Below, one piece after another: positions 42,735-52,397 of a DNA stretch of 64,000 nt (its first letter is position 1; each line of letters begins with the position of its first letter). Source of the stretch: Leptolyngbya ohadii IS1 (GTDB lineage Bacteria; Cyanobacteriota; Cyanobacteriia; Elainellales; Elainellaceae); the NCBI RefSeq assembly GCF_002215035.1, contig NZ_NKFP01000006.1, forward strand, positions 1,872,530 through 1,936,529, given 5' to 3'. The translations under genes and the position numbers were made by a program. Under the pieces are notes generated by a model. That model searched no databases, was not told the origin of the DNA, and saw only the letters and a list, made by a program, of their open reading frames with translations.

Positions 42735-43868
42735 CTAAGCAGGCAGAGCGAGACAATCAGCGGCAGACCAGTACAGCTTGACCAAGCTATGCAACTCTAG
42801 AGGGCGATCGCTGCGGTTGGGCAGCAAGACGGTAATTTGATCGCCCGTGGTTAGCTCGATCAGATAATGAACGTGGGTGCCCAGATACATCATGTGGCGC
42901 AGTCTGCCCTCGTAGCTGTTCAGCGGGATCGCGGTGGAATCCCCCGGAAAACCCAGATGGATCTTCTCTGGGCGAACGCTGACCACAATTTCGCTGGGCG
43001 GATTCTGGTGCCAGGAGTCCTGGGGCTTCACCATCACGCGCAGTCCTTTATCCGTCACGGCTTGCAGCATTTCGGGATACACGGTTTCCACTCGCGCCTG
43101 AAACAGGTTTGTATCGCCAATAAAATCCGCGACAAAGGGAGTTTGCGGCATTTCGTAGATCTCATTCGGACTTCCGACCTGCTCCAGTCTGCCTGCATTC
43201 ATTACGGCAATGCGATCGGACAGGCTCAACGCCTCTTCCTGATCGTGCGTCACCATCACAAACGTTACGCCGAGTTCCTGATGCAGATTCGAGAGTTCTA
43301 CCTGCATTTCCTTCCGCAGCTTCAAATCGAGTGCGCCCAGCGGCTCATCTAATAAAACCACGGTGGGGCGATTCACCAGGGCACGGGCAAGGGCAACCCG
43401 CTGCTGCTGACCTCCCGAAAGCTGAGCCGGATAGCGACGCGCAAAGGATTCCATCTTCACGAGCTGCAAGGCTTCTGCCACCCGCTGCTGAGTTTCTGCT
43501 CGACCGCAATTTTTGATCCGTAAGCCAAAGGCAATATTGTCTGCGACCGTCATGTGGTTGAATAGGGCATAGCTCTGAAAGACAGTGTTCACGGGTCGCT
43601 TGTAGGGGGGCACATTAGTCATCAGCTCACCCCGGATGTAAACCTCGCCTCCGGTGGGTTCCTCAAACCCAGCAATCATGCGAAGCGTGGTCGTTTTGCC
43701 GCAGCCCGACGGACCCAAAATACTGAAAAATTCTCCCTGCCGAATATTTAAATCAATGCCGCGAACAGCAGTTTCCCCGTTATAAACCTTGAACACTTTT
43801 CGCAGTTCAACGTCCAGCTTTGTCTCTGTTTGAGCAGCACTCCGGTCTTGAGCAACGGTCTGGGACAT
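42735..43868 (-). CDS. potA: Polyamine ABC transporter ATPase PotA
   Basis: The ATP-binding subunit of the polyamine importer, 377 residues from the ATG at 43868. It has Walker A ILGPSGCGKTTTLR near 60, Q-loop VFQSYALFNHMTV, signature QLSGGQQQRVALARAL, Walker B VVLLDEPLGALDLKLR and the switch His in VMVTHDQEEALSLSD. A C-terminal TOBE region (VSVRPEKIHLG) follows, as in PotA and related importers. AAAGGAA stands about 11 bases before the ATG; a TTG at 43898 would extend it by ten residues. It heads the potADBC cluster. Confidence 0.93.
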   Translation of the reverse strand: MSQTVAQDRSAAQTETKLDVELRKVFKVYNGETAVRGIDLNIRQGEFFSILGPSGCGKTTTLRMIAGFEEPTGGEVYIRGELMTNVPPYKRPVNTVFQSYALFNHMTVADNIAFGLRIKNCGRAETQQRVAEALQLVKMESFARRYPAQLSGGQQQRVALARALVNRPTVVLLDEPLGALDLKLRKEMQVELSNLHQELGVTFVMVTHDQEEALSLSDRIAVMNAGRLEQVGSPNEIYEMPQTPFVADFIGDTNLFQARVETVYPEMLQAVTDKGLRVMVKPQDSWHQNPPSEIVVSVRPEKIHLGFPGDSTAIPLNSYEGRLRHMMYLGTHVHYLIELTTGDQITVLLPNRSDRPLELHSLVKLYWSAADCLALPA

Positions 43869-43889
43869 AATCGGCAAGTTTCCTTTCTC

Positions 43890-44010
43890 TTCCAGCAAAC
43901 CTTTTTTAGCAAACCTATTCCAGCAGACTTATTTCAGCAAACCTATATCCAGTAAACCTATTTCAGCAGATTACTTCTAGCTACTATTTCAGCTCCTATT
44001 TCAATTCACT
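43890..44010. repeat. Degenerate repeats upstream of potA
   Basis: About seven imperfect copies of a unit like TTCAGCAAACCTATT and variants (CCAGCAGACTTATT, CCAGTAAACCTATT) stand in the potA leader. Another short run, AAGCCAAGATCAAGCC, is near 44088-44116. The spacer 43869-44253 otherwise only holds the divergent promoters of potA and the PBP2 gene. Confidence 0.65.
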
Positions 44011-44253
44011 AATGTTCCCGATACACAGTTCTGGAATAGCACAGTTAGACTAAATTCTGATTAACAAATCAGTTAACCCATTGATCAAGCCAAGATCAAG
44101 CCAAGATTAAGCCAATTATTCACCCAATCCTTTGCCTACCCCATCCTTCGTCGAATCCCGACCCAATCTCTCTTAGCAAAACTCCTTAGAACCTAGACCC
44201 TGGTTCGCTTGTCCCCTAGCATAGCTTAAGTACTGTCCCCCTCAATCCTGCGT

Positions 44254-46071
44254 ATGAATCGATCGCCTTTGGCTGCGTCCACCCCCAAATCTCGACAGAG
44301 CGCCCGCACTGTGGGACGACAGTACCAGTCGGTAATTGTGATGCTGCTGGTCAGTCTGATCCTGATCGGGGGGATTGGCACTCGTCTGGCATATCTTCAG
44401 CTCTTTCAGGGCGAACGCAACCGCCAGCTTGCCGACAACAACCGGATTCGCCTGATCCCTCGTCAGCCCGAACGGGGCAAAATCCTCGATCGCCGGGGCA
44501 GAATTCTGGCAGGAAGCCGTTTGTCCTATGCGGTGTTCCTCTGGCCCATCTCCAACTCTAAGCAGGAATGGGCAAAAATTGTGCCGCGTCTGGCAAAGCT
44601 GCTGAAAATTCCCGAAAAGACGATCGAGAGTCGGCTAGACCAGGCAGGCTACGATTCTCCAGAGCTACTGCGGATTGCACGAGGTCTGAGTCCGGCGCAG
44701 GTGACGGCACTGGCAGAGTTCAGCCAGGAACTCAAGGGCGTTCAGGTAGAAGCGGAAGCGGTTCGCAACTACCCCTATGGCGACCTGGCAGCGCACGTTC
44801 TGGGCTACACCGGGGAGATGAGCGACGAAGACCTGAAGGCGAAGCAGTCCCAGGGCTATCGCTTAGGGGATGTGATTGGACAGATGGGCGTCGAGGCGGC
44901 GTTTGAGCGGCAGTTGCGCGGTGAGTGGGGCGGGCAGCAGGTCGAAGTTGATGGGGCAGGGCGGGTACTGGGTGTTTTGGGCGAAAAGCCTGCCAGAGCT
45001 GGAAATGATGTGCAGCTTACGCTGGATCTGGATGTTCAGCGAGCCGCCGAACGGGCACTGGGCAACCGCAAAGGCGCAATTGTGGCGATCGACCCACGGG
45101 ATGGGGCAGTTTTGGCAATGGTGAGCCGTCCTGCCTTTGACCCCAACCTGTTTTCAACTCGCATTACCGACGCGCAGTGGCAGCAGCTTCAAAGCCTCGA
45201 CTATCCATTTGTGAACCGTTCGCTGCAAGGGTATCCACCCGCCAGTACGTTCAAGATCGTGACGACCGTTGCCGCAATTAAGTCAGGTAAGTATCCGATC
45301 GGTACCGTGCTGCCGACCTATCCCTTTGTCGAAGTAGGCGGCATTCAGTTCTGGGACTGGAACCGGGCAGGCTTTGGTCCGCTCGATTTCCCCGGCGCAA
45401 TGGCATGGAGTAGCGATACTTTCTTCTACCAGACGGCGATCGGCATGGGTGAAGATCCGCTAATTCAATGGACACGCCGCTTTGGGTTTGGCGAAAAAAC
45501 CGGGATTGAGATCGGAGGCGAAGAAGCTCCCGGACTGGTGCCCGACCATGCCTGGAAGCAGAAAGCCCTGGATGAACCCTGGTATGTGGGTGATACGGTG
45601 AATATGTCGATCGGGCAGGGCTATATGCAGTCATCGCCGCTTCAGGTGGCAGTCATGTTTGCCGTGGCAGCAAATGGCGGCTATCGAGTGAAGCCCCATC
45701 TGATGATGGACAATCAGATCGATCGCTGGCGGCAGTCCCTCAACATCAGCCCAGAAATTATGCGGGTGCTGGATCAGGGCCTACGACAGGTCATTACTGG
45801 CGGAACCGGAACCGCGCTCAACGTGTCTAACCTGCCCCCCATCTCTGGCAAGAGCGGCACTGCGGAAGATCCGCCTCGTAAATCCCACGCATGGTTTGGA
45901 GCATACGGACCCACCAGCAAACCGGAAATCGTTGTTGTTGCCTTTGCCGAGAATTCGGGCGGAGGCGGAGGCGCAGTAGCAGCTCCTATGGTGCGTCAGG
46001 TGCTGGAAGCTTACTTTAACGGCACGCAGCCCACCGAGGCCGCCCAACCTGCTGCCGTCCCCACGGACTGA
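44254..46071 (+). CDS. mrdA: Penicillin-binding protein 2 (MrdA)
   Basis: PBP2 is the class B peptidoglycan transpeptidase of cell elongation, anchored in the cytoplasmic membrane by one helix (VIVMLLVSLILIGGIGTRLAY region, residues 29-49). The 605-residue product has the RLIPRQPERGKILDRRGRIL motif after the helix, the dimerisation/pedestal domain, and the transpeptidase motifs STFK in YPPASTFKIVT (nucleophile Ser near 333), SSD in AWSSDTFFYQ and KSGT near 539. A Pro/Ala-rich tail is normal. It stands alone and converges with the DRTGG-domain gene. Confidence 0.95.
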   Translation: MNRSPLAASTPKSRQSARTVGRQYQSVIVMLLVSLILIGGIGTRLAYLQLFQGERNRQLADNNRIRLIPRQPERGKILDRRGRILAGSRLSYAVFLWPISNSKQEWAKIVPRLAKLLKIPEKTIESRLDQAGYDSPELLRIARGLSPAQVTALAEFSQELKGVQVEAEAVRNYPYGDLAAHVLGYTGEMSDEDLKAKQSQGYRLGDVIGQMGVEAAFERQLRGEWGGQQVEVDGAGRVLGVLGEKPARAGNDVQLTLDLDVQRAAERALGNRKGAIVAIDPRDGAVLAMVSRPAFDPNLFSTRITDAQWQQLQSLDYPFVNRSLQGYPPASTFKIVTTVAAIKSGKYPIGTVLPTYPFVEVGGIQFWDWNRAGFGPLDFPGAMAWSSDTFFYQTAIGMGEDPLIQWTRRFGFGEKTGIEIGGEEAPGLVPDHAWKQKALDEPWYVGDTVNMSIGQGYMQSSPLQVAVMFAVAANGGYRVKPHLMMDNQIDRWRQSLNISPEIMRVLDQGLRQVITGGTGTALNVSNLPPISGKSGTAEDPPRKSHAWFGAYGPTSKPEIVVVAFAENSGGGGGAVAAPMVRQVLEAYFNGTQPTEAAQPAAVPTD

Positions 46072-46281
46072 CGCTGCTGACTAGGGCATACAACCTCGAA
46101 TTCCTCGCCCACCCAAAATGCTGACCAGCGGGAGAGGAATTTAGGATAAGGACAGTTCTGCAATCGATGCAGGAAGTTGACTAAAATTGACTAAAAACTA
46201 AAAGTTGACTAAAAAAGGTGGACAGTGCCCACCCTAAATTTTGCGATTGCTGAGAATACGCTTGGATTCTGCGAAGTCACG

Positions 46282-47373
46282 CTATACGGTTGCCACTGGA
46301 TCTAGCCCCAGCATCGTCAGCAGTTGATCGATCTTAAAGTGCTTTGCCATCATTTGCTGAATCGCCTGCACCTTAATCGGCTCATGCAGTCTGACTTGCC
46401 CAAAGGCGCGATCGACAATTTCAACGGTGGTCAGCGTATCCAGATCAACAGACAGAATTGGGATTTCCAGATCCTCGGCGCGGCTGAGAATTGTGGGGGA
46501 GGGCGGCATATGTCCCGTCAGGATCAGGCATTGGGTAGAGGTTTCCAGCGCTGCAAGCTGAATATCGGCACGATCGCCTCCGGTCACGATCGCCATATTG
46601 CGTCCTTTGCGGAAATATTCCAGAGCAGAGTTCACGTTCATTGCGCCGATCTTGAGGCTTTCTACCATCAGATCCAGACGATCGGGACGGCATAGCACCT
46701 CTGCTCCGAGCTGATGTACCAGTTCACCCACACTGACACTTCGCAGCAGATCGTTACTGGGCAATAGCCCCAACACCTCAATGCCGTGGCGCAGCAGGAA
46801 GGGCTGAATTTGAGACTCCACGATCGCCATCTGATCCGGCGGGATATCGTTAATCAGGACGCCCATCAGCTGATCACCCAGCCGTGCTTTTGCGGCCAGC
46901 AGACTATCAACCACCAGCGCCGAGCGGAAGCGGCTAACTAGCACCACAGGCAAATCTAACGCCTGCGCCATTTGCGGCACTGCCAGGTCAAATAATTTTC
47001 CTTCTTCCAGGGTTCCTGCCCCCTCAATCAGCACCAGATCGACGCCCGTTGGGGTCGTATAGCTCTGCAAGCGCTGCTGATAGTTCGTTGTATCGCTGCC
47101 CGTAATCCGGCGGCAGATCGTTGCCTCGTTGAGCGGCAGCAGCATCGGCAGCACCCGTTCGTCCGGCAGATTCAGGGTTTGTGCCATAAACTGCACATCT
47201 TCTTCGATCGGCTGATTGGGGACATTCTCACTCAGGCAAGTCCCGATCGGCTTACCGTAGGCAATTTTGAGTCCTTTTTGCTGAAGCTGATGCGCCATAC
47301 CCAGAATCAGGGCTGACTTGCCACTATAAGCTTCAGAAGACCCAATTAACAAAGATTTCGCAGACTTTGGCAC
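46282..47373 (-). CDS. BioD-like/DRTGG domain protein (phosphotransacetylase family annotation)
   Basis: The 363-residue product starts with a P-loop of the dethiobiotin-synthetase type (LLIGSSEAYSGKSALILGMA), then VLIEGAGTLEEG and FRSALVVDSLLAAKARLG, which resemble CobB/BioD amidoligase-type folds. A second half carries the DRTGG-like domain (IGAMNVNSALEYFRKGRNMAIVTGGDRADIQLAAL). This two-domain form, related to the regulatory part of bacterial phosphate acetyltransferase, is common in cyanobacteria but lacks the catalytic acetyltransferase domain. Its function is unclear. The ebsA-like gene lies 251 bp upstream on the same strand. Confidence 0.85.
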   Translation of the reverse strand: MPKSAKSLLIGSSEAYSGKSALILGMAHQLQQKGLKIAYGKPIGTCLSENVPNQPIEEDVQFMAQTLNLPDERVLPMLLPLNEATICRRITGSDTTNYQQRLQSYTTPTGVDLVLIEGAGTLEEGKLFDLAVPQMAQALDLPVVLVSRFRSALVVDSLLAAKARLGDQLMGVLINDIPPDQMAIVESQIQPFLLRHGIEVLGLLPSNDLLRSVSVGELVHQLGAEVLCRPDRLDLMVESLKIGAMNVNSALEYFRKGRNMAIVTGGDRADIQLAALETSTQCLILTGHMPPSPTILSRAEDLEIPILSVDLDTLTTVEIVDRAFGQVRLHEPIKVQAIQQMMAKHFKIDQLLTMLGLDPVATV

Positions 47374-47624
47374 GCCCTAACTCCTGAAAGCGGTCACGAT
47401 GCCCAATAAGGTCAAGGATGGGTGTCAAAGATGCTCTGCGAGTGCCTCCAAGCCGCTACGCGACAGGTCGATTTCCTGGATCGATCCCTCCCAAGCACAC
47501 AGACAGACTCTACGAGTATTCTTCTGACATCCGATTAATTGGACATCCTATTCATTGTATTTAGGTTTGATTCACTTTTCCGTAGGGACTACGTAAATTT
47601 TTGGCAGGCATGCCAGAACAGACC

Positions 47625-47999
47625 TTAGTCGTCGAGCCGCAGCAGCTTGCGGTAGAAGGACTGGGAGAAGTCAGCATTGCGCGAGCTTTTGTAGATAAAC
47701 AGCAGCTCGATCAGGAAATCGACAAACTCAAAATTTGCCAGCATGACCTCGTAACTCAGCTCCGCATTGTTGTCGAATTGGAGCCGACAGCGGGTCAAGT
47801 CTGCCGGAATCGACGAGACACTCCAGCTTGCTACAAAAGGAATACTCTCCCCTCCTTCGATTCGGCGTGCGCCTTCCAGATTGCCCACCTGATAGAGGCT
47901 AATTGCCAGAGGTAGGGCACTCCGCTTGCGCCCCTGATAATAGGGTGCATAGACGGTGACATCACGGGGGTTTGCAGGCTGGAGCTTTTCAAGAGACAT
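47625..47999 (-). CDS. ebsA: EbsA-like type IV pilus assembly protein
   Basis: The 124-residue product resembles EbsA, the cyanobacterial partner of Hfq and PilB needed for type IV pili in Synechococcus: VYAPYYQGRKRSALPLAISLY, ARRIEGGESIPFVASW, and NNAELSYEVMLANFEFVDFLIEL occur in the order I recall. The protein is soluble and probably cytosolic at the pilus base. It stands alone; a DRTGG-type gene follows on the same strand, a neighbourhood I believe to be frequent. The name rests on memory of the motif order. Confidence 0.65.
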   Translation of the reverse strand: MSLEKLQPANPRDVTVYAPYYQGRKRSALPLAISLYQVGNLEGARRIEGGESIPFVASWSVSSIPADLTRCRLQFDNNAELSYEVMLANFEFVDFLIELLFIYKSSRNADFSQSFYRKLLRLDD

Positions 48000-48195
48000 A
48001 CTCGAACCTTCCTTTTCTCTCTTTCAGGTGGATGCTTCAGATGAATGCTTCAGGCGAATGCGAACGGCACGGCGGCAAGAACGCTAGGGTAGAAGATACA
48101 GGCTGAATCAACAGCCCCAGCTACATAGCGAATAGTATTCCCACAACTTTTGCTGAGATTGACATTTTGACTGTGATTTCTACATTTTTCTAAAA

Positions 48196-49500
48196 ATGAT
48201 TTTTCCGAAAATAGTAATGAAGAATCGAGAGAGCCTGGCTGAGCCTCTGGAAATCCGGGTCGTAGGAGGAGGGGCAGGCGGATTTTTTGCGGCGATCGTC
48301 TGTGCAGAAGCCTATCCTCAGGCGCAGGTGTCGCTGTTTGAGGCAGGCTCACAGCTTTTGAGCAAAGTGCGGATTTCGGGCGGTGGGCGCTGCAATGTCA
48401 CCCATTCCTGCTTTGACCCAGCAACTCTGATCCAGTTCTATCCCAGAGGTGGTAAAGCCTTAAGGGGTGCGTTTACCCGCTTCCAGCCCAAGGATACGAT
48501 CGCCTGGTTCGCCAAGCGAGGGGTAACGCTCAAAACCGAGGCAGACGGGCGGATGTTTCCCATTACGGATAGTTCCGAAACGATCGTGGATTGCCTGACC
48601 CAGGCAGCACGAAGGGCGGGCGTTCAGATCTACACTTCGGCACCCGTCAGTCAGGTTCGCAGGGAGGGCGATCGGTTTATCCTCACCCTTAAATCCGGCA
48701 AGGAAATTTGGGGCGATCGGCTTTTGCTGGCAAGCGGCAGCAGTCCGCAGGGATTGCAGTTGGCTCGAAGTCTGGGGCATCAGATCGAATCCGCCGTGCC
48801 GTCGCTGTTTACGTTTAACATTCCAGATTCCCAGCTTCACGAATTGGCGGGTCTGTCGGTGGAGCCTGCCCGCGTTCAGCTGATTCTGCCAGAGCAAAAA
48901 CCGCTGGAGCAAACGGGTGCAGTGCTAATTACCCACTGGGGGTTAAGTGGACCTGCCGTTCTCAAGCTATCTGCCTGGGGGGCAAGGGTGCTACACCAGC
49001 ATCGCTATCAGGCAACAGTGCGGATTCACTGGCTACCCACCGAAACCGCAGAATCTGTACGACAAACCCTGCTCGCGGCTAAAACTGAGTTTCCTAAACG
49101 ATCGATCGCCGCCCATAATCCCTTCAGCCAGTCGCCCCACAACCTGCCCCGCCGCCTCTGGCAATATTTGATTCTTAAGGCGGGCATTGACGAAACCGGA
49201 CGCTGGGCAGACTTCTCCAAGCAGGCGATGAATCGGCTAATCCAGCAGCTCACCCAGACCGAACTGCCCATGCGGGGGAAAGGCGTATTCAAAGAGGAAT
49301 TTGTCACTTGTGGCGGCGTTTCCCTGAAGGAAGTCAATTTTCAGACGATGGAAAGCCGCTGCTGTCCGGGGCTGTATTTCGCGGGAGAAATTCTGGATAT
49401 CGATGGCATCACGGGCGGGTTTAACTTCCAGAGCGCCTGGACAACGGGCTGGCTTGCGGGGCAGGCGATGGGCAAAGTCGTTCACCCTTCGTACACCTGA
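48196..49500 (+). CDS. HI0933/YhiN-family flavoprotein oxidoreductase
   Basis: The 434-residue product starts with a dinucleotide fold (IRVVGGGAGGFFAAIVCAE), followed by the HI0933 mark SGGGRCNVTHS near residue 62, DGRMFPITDSSETIVD, LLASGSSPQGLQLARSLGH and a C-terminal FAGEILDIDGITGGFNFQSAW near 398. It binds FAD and probably a nicotinamide cofactor; biological substrates are mostly unknown (a related BaiN acts on bile acids). The length is normal. An ATG at 48217 is an alternative start. The last 19 bp overlap the stop region of the convergent GGDEF gene. Confidence 0.9.
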   Translation: MIFPKIVMKNRESLAEPLEIRVVGGGAGGFFAAIVCAEAYPQAQVSLFEAGSQLLSKVRISGGGRCNVTHSCFDPATLIQFYPRGGKALRGAFTRFQPKDTIAWFAKRGVTLKTEADGRMFPITDSSETIVDCLTQAARRAGVQIYTSAPVSQVRREGDRFILTLKSGKEIWGDRLLLASGSSPQGLQLARSLGHQIESAVPSLFTFNIPDSQLHELAGLSVEPARVQLILPEQKPLEQTGAVLITHWGLSGPAVLKLSAWGARVLHQHRYQATVRIHWLPTETAESVRQTLLAAKTEFPKRSIAAHNPFSQSPHNLPRRLWQYLILKAGIDETGRWADFSKQAMNRLIQQLTQTELPMRGKGVFKEEFVTCGGVSLKEVNFQTMESRCCPGLYFAGEILDIDGITGGFNFQSAWTTGWLAGQAMGKVVHPSYT

Positions 49501-50342
49501 GTCATCAGCCGATTCTTGCCGGTACTTTTAACGTGATACATGGCGCGGTCTGCTAGTTCAATCGCCCGATCGACCGAGCCAGGAAAGGTATTGAAGGTTA
49601 CGGCTCCGACGCTGAAGCTAATCTGCCAGCCGGACTGCTGCATTTCCTGCGTCAGGGCTTGAAACAGCCGATCCAGGACTGCCTCTGCCTGGGGTGAAGT
49701 CGTTTCGGGCAGGAGCAGGGCAAATTCATCCCCGCCAAGACGGGCAAAAACATCACTGGAACGAATCTGCCGTCGCACCGTGCTGGCGATCGTTGCCAGG
49801 AGCCTATCTCCCGTACTGTGCCCAAACTGGTCGTTGATCTGCTTGAAGTGATCCACATCCAGATACACCAGCGTCATCGTGCGGTGATACCGCTGGAGGC
49901 GATCGAGTTCGATCTGAAGCAGCTCTATGAAATGCCGTCGATTCACCGCATGGGTTAACTCGTCGGTGCGGGCGTGTCGCCATTCCCGTTCGTAGGAACG
50001 CCGCAGGGCTGCAATCAAATACGCGATCGAGCCAAACTTCACAAACCGGACGATGCTATTCCAGTAGAAGACGATCGGGTCAGCATGGGTTGGACAAAAA
50101 CCAGACGCCAGGCAGCCTGAATCCGCGAATAGCCAACCTACTGCGCTCAGCGCCGCAATAAACAGTCCGGCAGCGTAGCCTCCATACCAGGCGGTGAACA
50201 GCACTGCGGGCAAATAGAGGATAGTCGATGATAGCTCTGGGGGAATATAGGAATCGATGACCTTTGCCCCAAGGGTTAGCAGTAGCCCAATTAACAGGGC
50301 ATAGGATCGGGGCACAACTTGGAAGTTGCGGATAAATCGCAC
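49482..50342 (-). CDS. Membrane-bound GGDEF diguanylate cyclase
   Basis: Diguanylate cyclases make cyclic di-GMP from GTP. The 286-residue product has an N-terminal membrane module of about four helices with PAVLFTAWYGGYAAGLFIAALSA-like sequence (DUF4118/MASE-like), then a GGDEF domain: DELTHAVNRRHFIELL, YLDVDHFKQINDQFGHSTGD, ARLGGDEFALLLPE. The active-site motif is intact (GGDEF), and an RxxD inhibitory site is not obvious. The start is GTG at 50342 with GGGAG five bases upstream. It follows gun4 by 32 bp, so the two probably share a transcript. Confidence 0.92.
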   Translation of the reverse strand: MRFIRNFQVVPRSYALLIGLLLTLGAKVIDSYIPPELSSTILYLPAVLFTAWYGGYAAGLFIAALSAVGWLFADSGCLASGFCPTHADPIVFYWNSIVRFVKFGSIAYLIAALRRSYEREWRHARTDELTHAVNRRHFIELLQIELDRLQRYHRTMTLVYLDVDHFKQINDQFGHSTGDRLLATIASTVRRQIRSSDVFARLGGDEFALLLPETTSPQAEAVLDRLFQALTQEMQQSGWQISFSVGAVTFNTFPGSVDRAIELADRAMYHVKSTGKNRLMTQVYEG

Positions 50343-50374
50343 GATTGCTCCCTGAGTGAATAGCAGCGGATTCG

Positions 50375-51175
50375 CTAATTAGTCCAGGCAGGATGGGCAA
50401 GCAGCGCAGCGATAACCCGAACACCTCGCAGCTGGTTGGACAGCGGCAAATGTCCCCTGGGAGCAGACAGATTCCAGGTAAACTCCTGCGGATAGCGAGT
50501 CCAGCTATTGCCGTTTTTCCAGCCAATCTGAAACCACAGCTTTTCCCAATTTTTACTGACGCCCAACCAGATCTCACGCTGTACAGAATACCCAAACTTG
50601 CCTTCGGAATAGACGCGCCAGAGGGTATCGATCGTCTTGAGATCGGTTATGGGAAACTTTTCGACCTCCGTGAAGTAAAGCCATTTGCGCTGAACTGCCA
50701 GCGGTCCCGCCAGTTCGCAAAGTTTTTCCAGGGTGAGGCGATCGGCGGCTTCAAACTGCTGCTCCGCCAAAAGGGTCTGGAGCTGGCTATAGTCTATTCC
50801 GCGCTCGGAGGGGAGGGACAGCAAACCCTGGGCAAAGTGGGTCTGGAGGAATTCCCTGACCTTGGGGGACTCCGACTGCATCAGAATCTGGTAGATTTTA
50901 CCTTCTACCGTTCCGGCTGTATTAGCCGCTGCACCTCCACCTGAATTCGCGAGTGCGCCGAAGTCGGTCAGTTTGGGCTGCTGCTCCAGCAGGTATTTCA
51001 TCAGCGCATCCAGTTCGGTTTCTCCCGCATTGGCAGCCTCCTGAACGAGCTGCAACTGGTTTTTTGGAGATGCGGCTTTGAGGCGATCGATTAAATCAGT
51101 CATATCGGCTGTAACCGAGGGATCAGGGGAACTAAGCTGGGCTGAGGGCTGGAGAAACGGCTGTACGTCGGGCAT
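50375..51175 (-). CDS. gun4: Gun4, porphyrin-binding activator of magnesium chelatase
   Basis: Gun4 binds protoporphyrin and Mg-protoporphyrin and stimulates magnesium chelatase at the start of chlorophyll synthesis. The product, 266 residues from the ATG at 51175, has an N-terminal helical bundle (LIDRLKAASPKNQLQLVQEA) and the GUN4 core: EKLCELAGPLAVQRKWLYF, TEVEKFPITDLKTIDTLWR, SVQREIWL, KLWFQIGWK and LSAPRGHLPLSNQLRGVRV. These agree well with the true cyanobacterial Gun4 (Sll0558). It is not one of the multi-domain GUN4 paralogues. TTG at 51187 and ATG at 51103 are alternative starts. A GGDEF gene follows 32 bp downstream. Confidence 0.93.
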   Translation of the reverse strand: MPDVQPFLQPSAQLSSPDPSVTADMTDLIDRLKAASPKNQLQLVQEAANAGETELDALMKYLLEQQPKLTDFGALANSGGGAAANTAGTVEGKIYQILMQSESPKVREFLQTHFAQGLLSLPSERGIDYSQLQTLLAEQQFEAADRLTLEKLCELAGPLAVQRKWLYFTEVEKFPITDLKTIDTLWRVYSEGKFGYSVQREIWLGVSKNWEKLWFQIGWKNGNSWTRYPQEFTWNLSAPRGHLPLSNQLRGVRVIAALLAHPAWTN

Positions 51176-51264
51176 GGAATGGGTCAACTAAACTCGCGAG
51201 ACAAAAACGGAGACAAAACGGCAAAACAGGATTAGCCACAGGCAAATGAGGTCTTGAACTGTCG

Positions 51265-51312
51265 CCAAGCAACTTCAGCCAAGCAACTTCAGCCAAGCAA
51301 CTTCAGCCAAGC
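51265..51312. repeat. Perfect 14-bp tandem repeat upstream of gun4
   Basis: CCAAGCAACTTCAG occurs three times without a mismatch (51265-51306), plus a partial fourth copy. It lies in the presumed gun4 leader. The remaining spacer to 51473 contains nothing else that I can support. Confidence 0.85.
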
Positions 51313-51473
51313 TATGTTACCTGATTTTTACACCAGGGCTTATTCCACTTTAATACGTTGGTTGGCTCCTAAGCCGGACGCGCCTGAGATCGGTCGATCG
51401 CCTGGGACAATTCCTCGCCCTGATCCGCACTGCTGATCCGCCCTGAAGCAGGCAGGTGACAAGTAGGAAGCAG

Positions 51474-52151
51474 TCAGTCGGACAGCAGATCACCTAACTC
51501 CGCCGGGGGGCGATAACCCCGCTCAAAGGCATATCGAATCAGCTGGGAGCGGCTTTCTAGCTGAAGTTTACTGAGGATGTTGCTGAGATGGGTTTGCACC
51601 GTGCGAGGGCTGACAAATAGCCGATCGCCAATTTGCTTGTTGGTGTAGCCCTGGATGACCTCCCAGAAAACTTTTTCTTCGGCGGGGGTTAGCGGCAGCG
51701 GATTGAGGGTCGGGGCAGGAGGAACCTCAGCGGAGGGAGGCTGAGCCTGTTGCAGGAGCCGCTTAATTTCGGCATGGATGCGGCGCGATCGCTCAAGCTG
51801 GGACTCAATTTTGGCAATCAGTTCTTTGGGATCGAAGGGTTTCACCACGTAATCATCGGCTCCCATCTGGTGTCCCTGGATGCGATCGTCCACGTCTTTC
51901 TTGCTGGAAAGGAAGATAAACGGCACAAGTTGCCCTGCCTGACTCGCCCGCAACCGACGACAGAACTCCAGCCCATCCATTTCCGGCATCACCACATCAG
52001 ATACCACTAAATCGGGCGGATTTTCCTCAAAGCGGCTCATCGCCTCTGCTCCCGATCCGGCATCCTCAACCACATACCCGCGATTTTGCAGGTAGCGAAT
52101 CAGAGCAGTTCTGAGGGTTATATCGTCATCAACAATCAGAATGCGTTTCAT
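51474..52151 (-). CDS. LuxR/NarL-type response regulator
   Basis: The 225-residue regulator has a receiver domain (phospho-acceptor Asp near 52 in LVVSDVVMPEMDG, conserved DDD at 8-10 and Lys in VVKPFDPKE), a Gln/Pro-rich linker and a LuxR-type HTH domain (LTPAEEKVFWEVIQGYTNKQIGDRLFVSPRTVQTHLSNIL). It binds DNA when phosphorylated by a sensor kinase, none of which is nearby. It resembles the cyanobacterial single-copy NarL-type regulators and algal Ycf29, but exact identity is open. Start ATG at 52151. Confidence 0.92.
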   Translation of the reverse strand: MKRILIVDDDITLRTALIRYLQNRGYVVEDAGSGAEAMSRFEENPPDLVVSDVVMPEMDGLEFCRRLRASQAGQLVPFIFLSSKKDVDDRIQGHQMGADDYVVKPFDPKELIAKIESQLERSRRIHAEIKRLLQQAQPPSAEVPPAPTLNPLPLTPAEEKVFWEVIQGYTNKQIGDRLFVSPRTVQTHLSNILSKLQLESRSQLIRYAFERGYRPPAELGDLLSD

Positions 52152-52397
52152 GCAAGCTGAGGAAACTTCTAGTTCGAGTTAGCAGACATGCTATTAGCTT
52201 CCCCTGAAGACCCCTTAAATGTAACTGGTATCTGCAATTTTTTACGATCGGTCCTGAAGCTAAATAGATCCTAACAGCCTTTCTCATCTTTTGCTCTATG
52301 CACTAAGAAACAGCGCAGTTTCCTCCGAAAAACCGCGAATCCGGGCATCGGCTCCTTAATCTATTTTTGCTTCTACCGGGCAGAGGGGACGATCGCC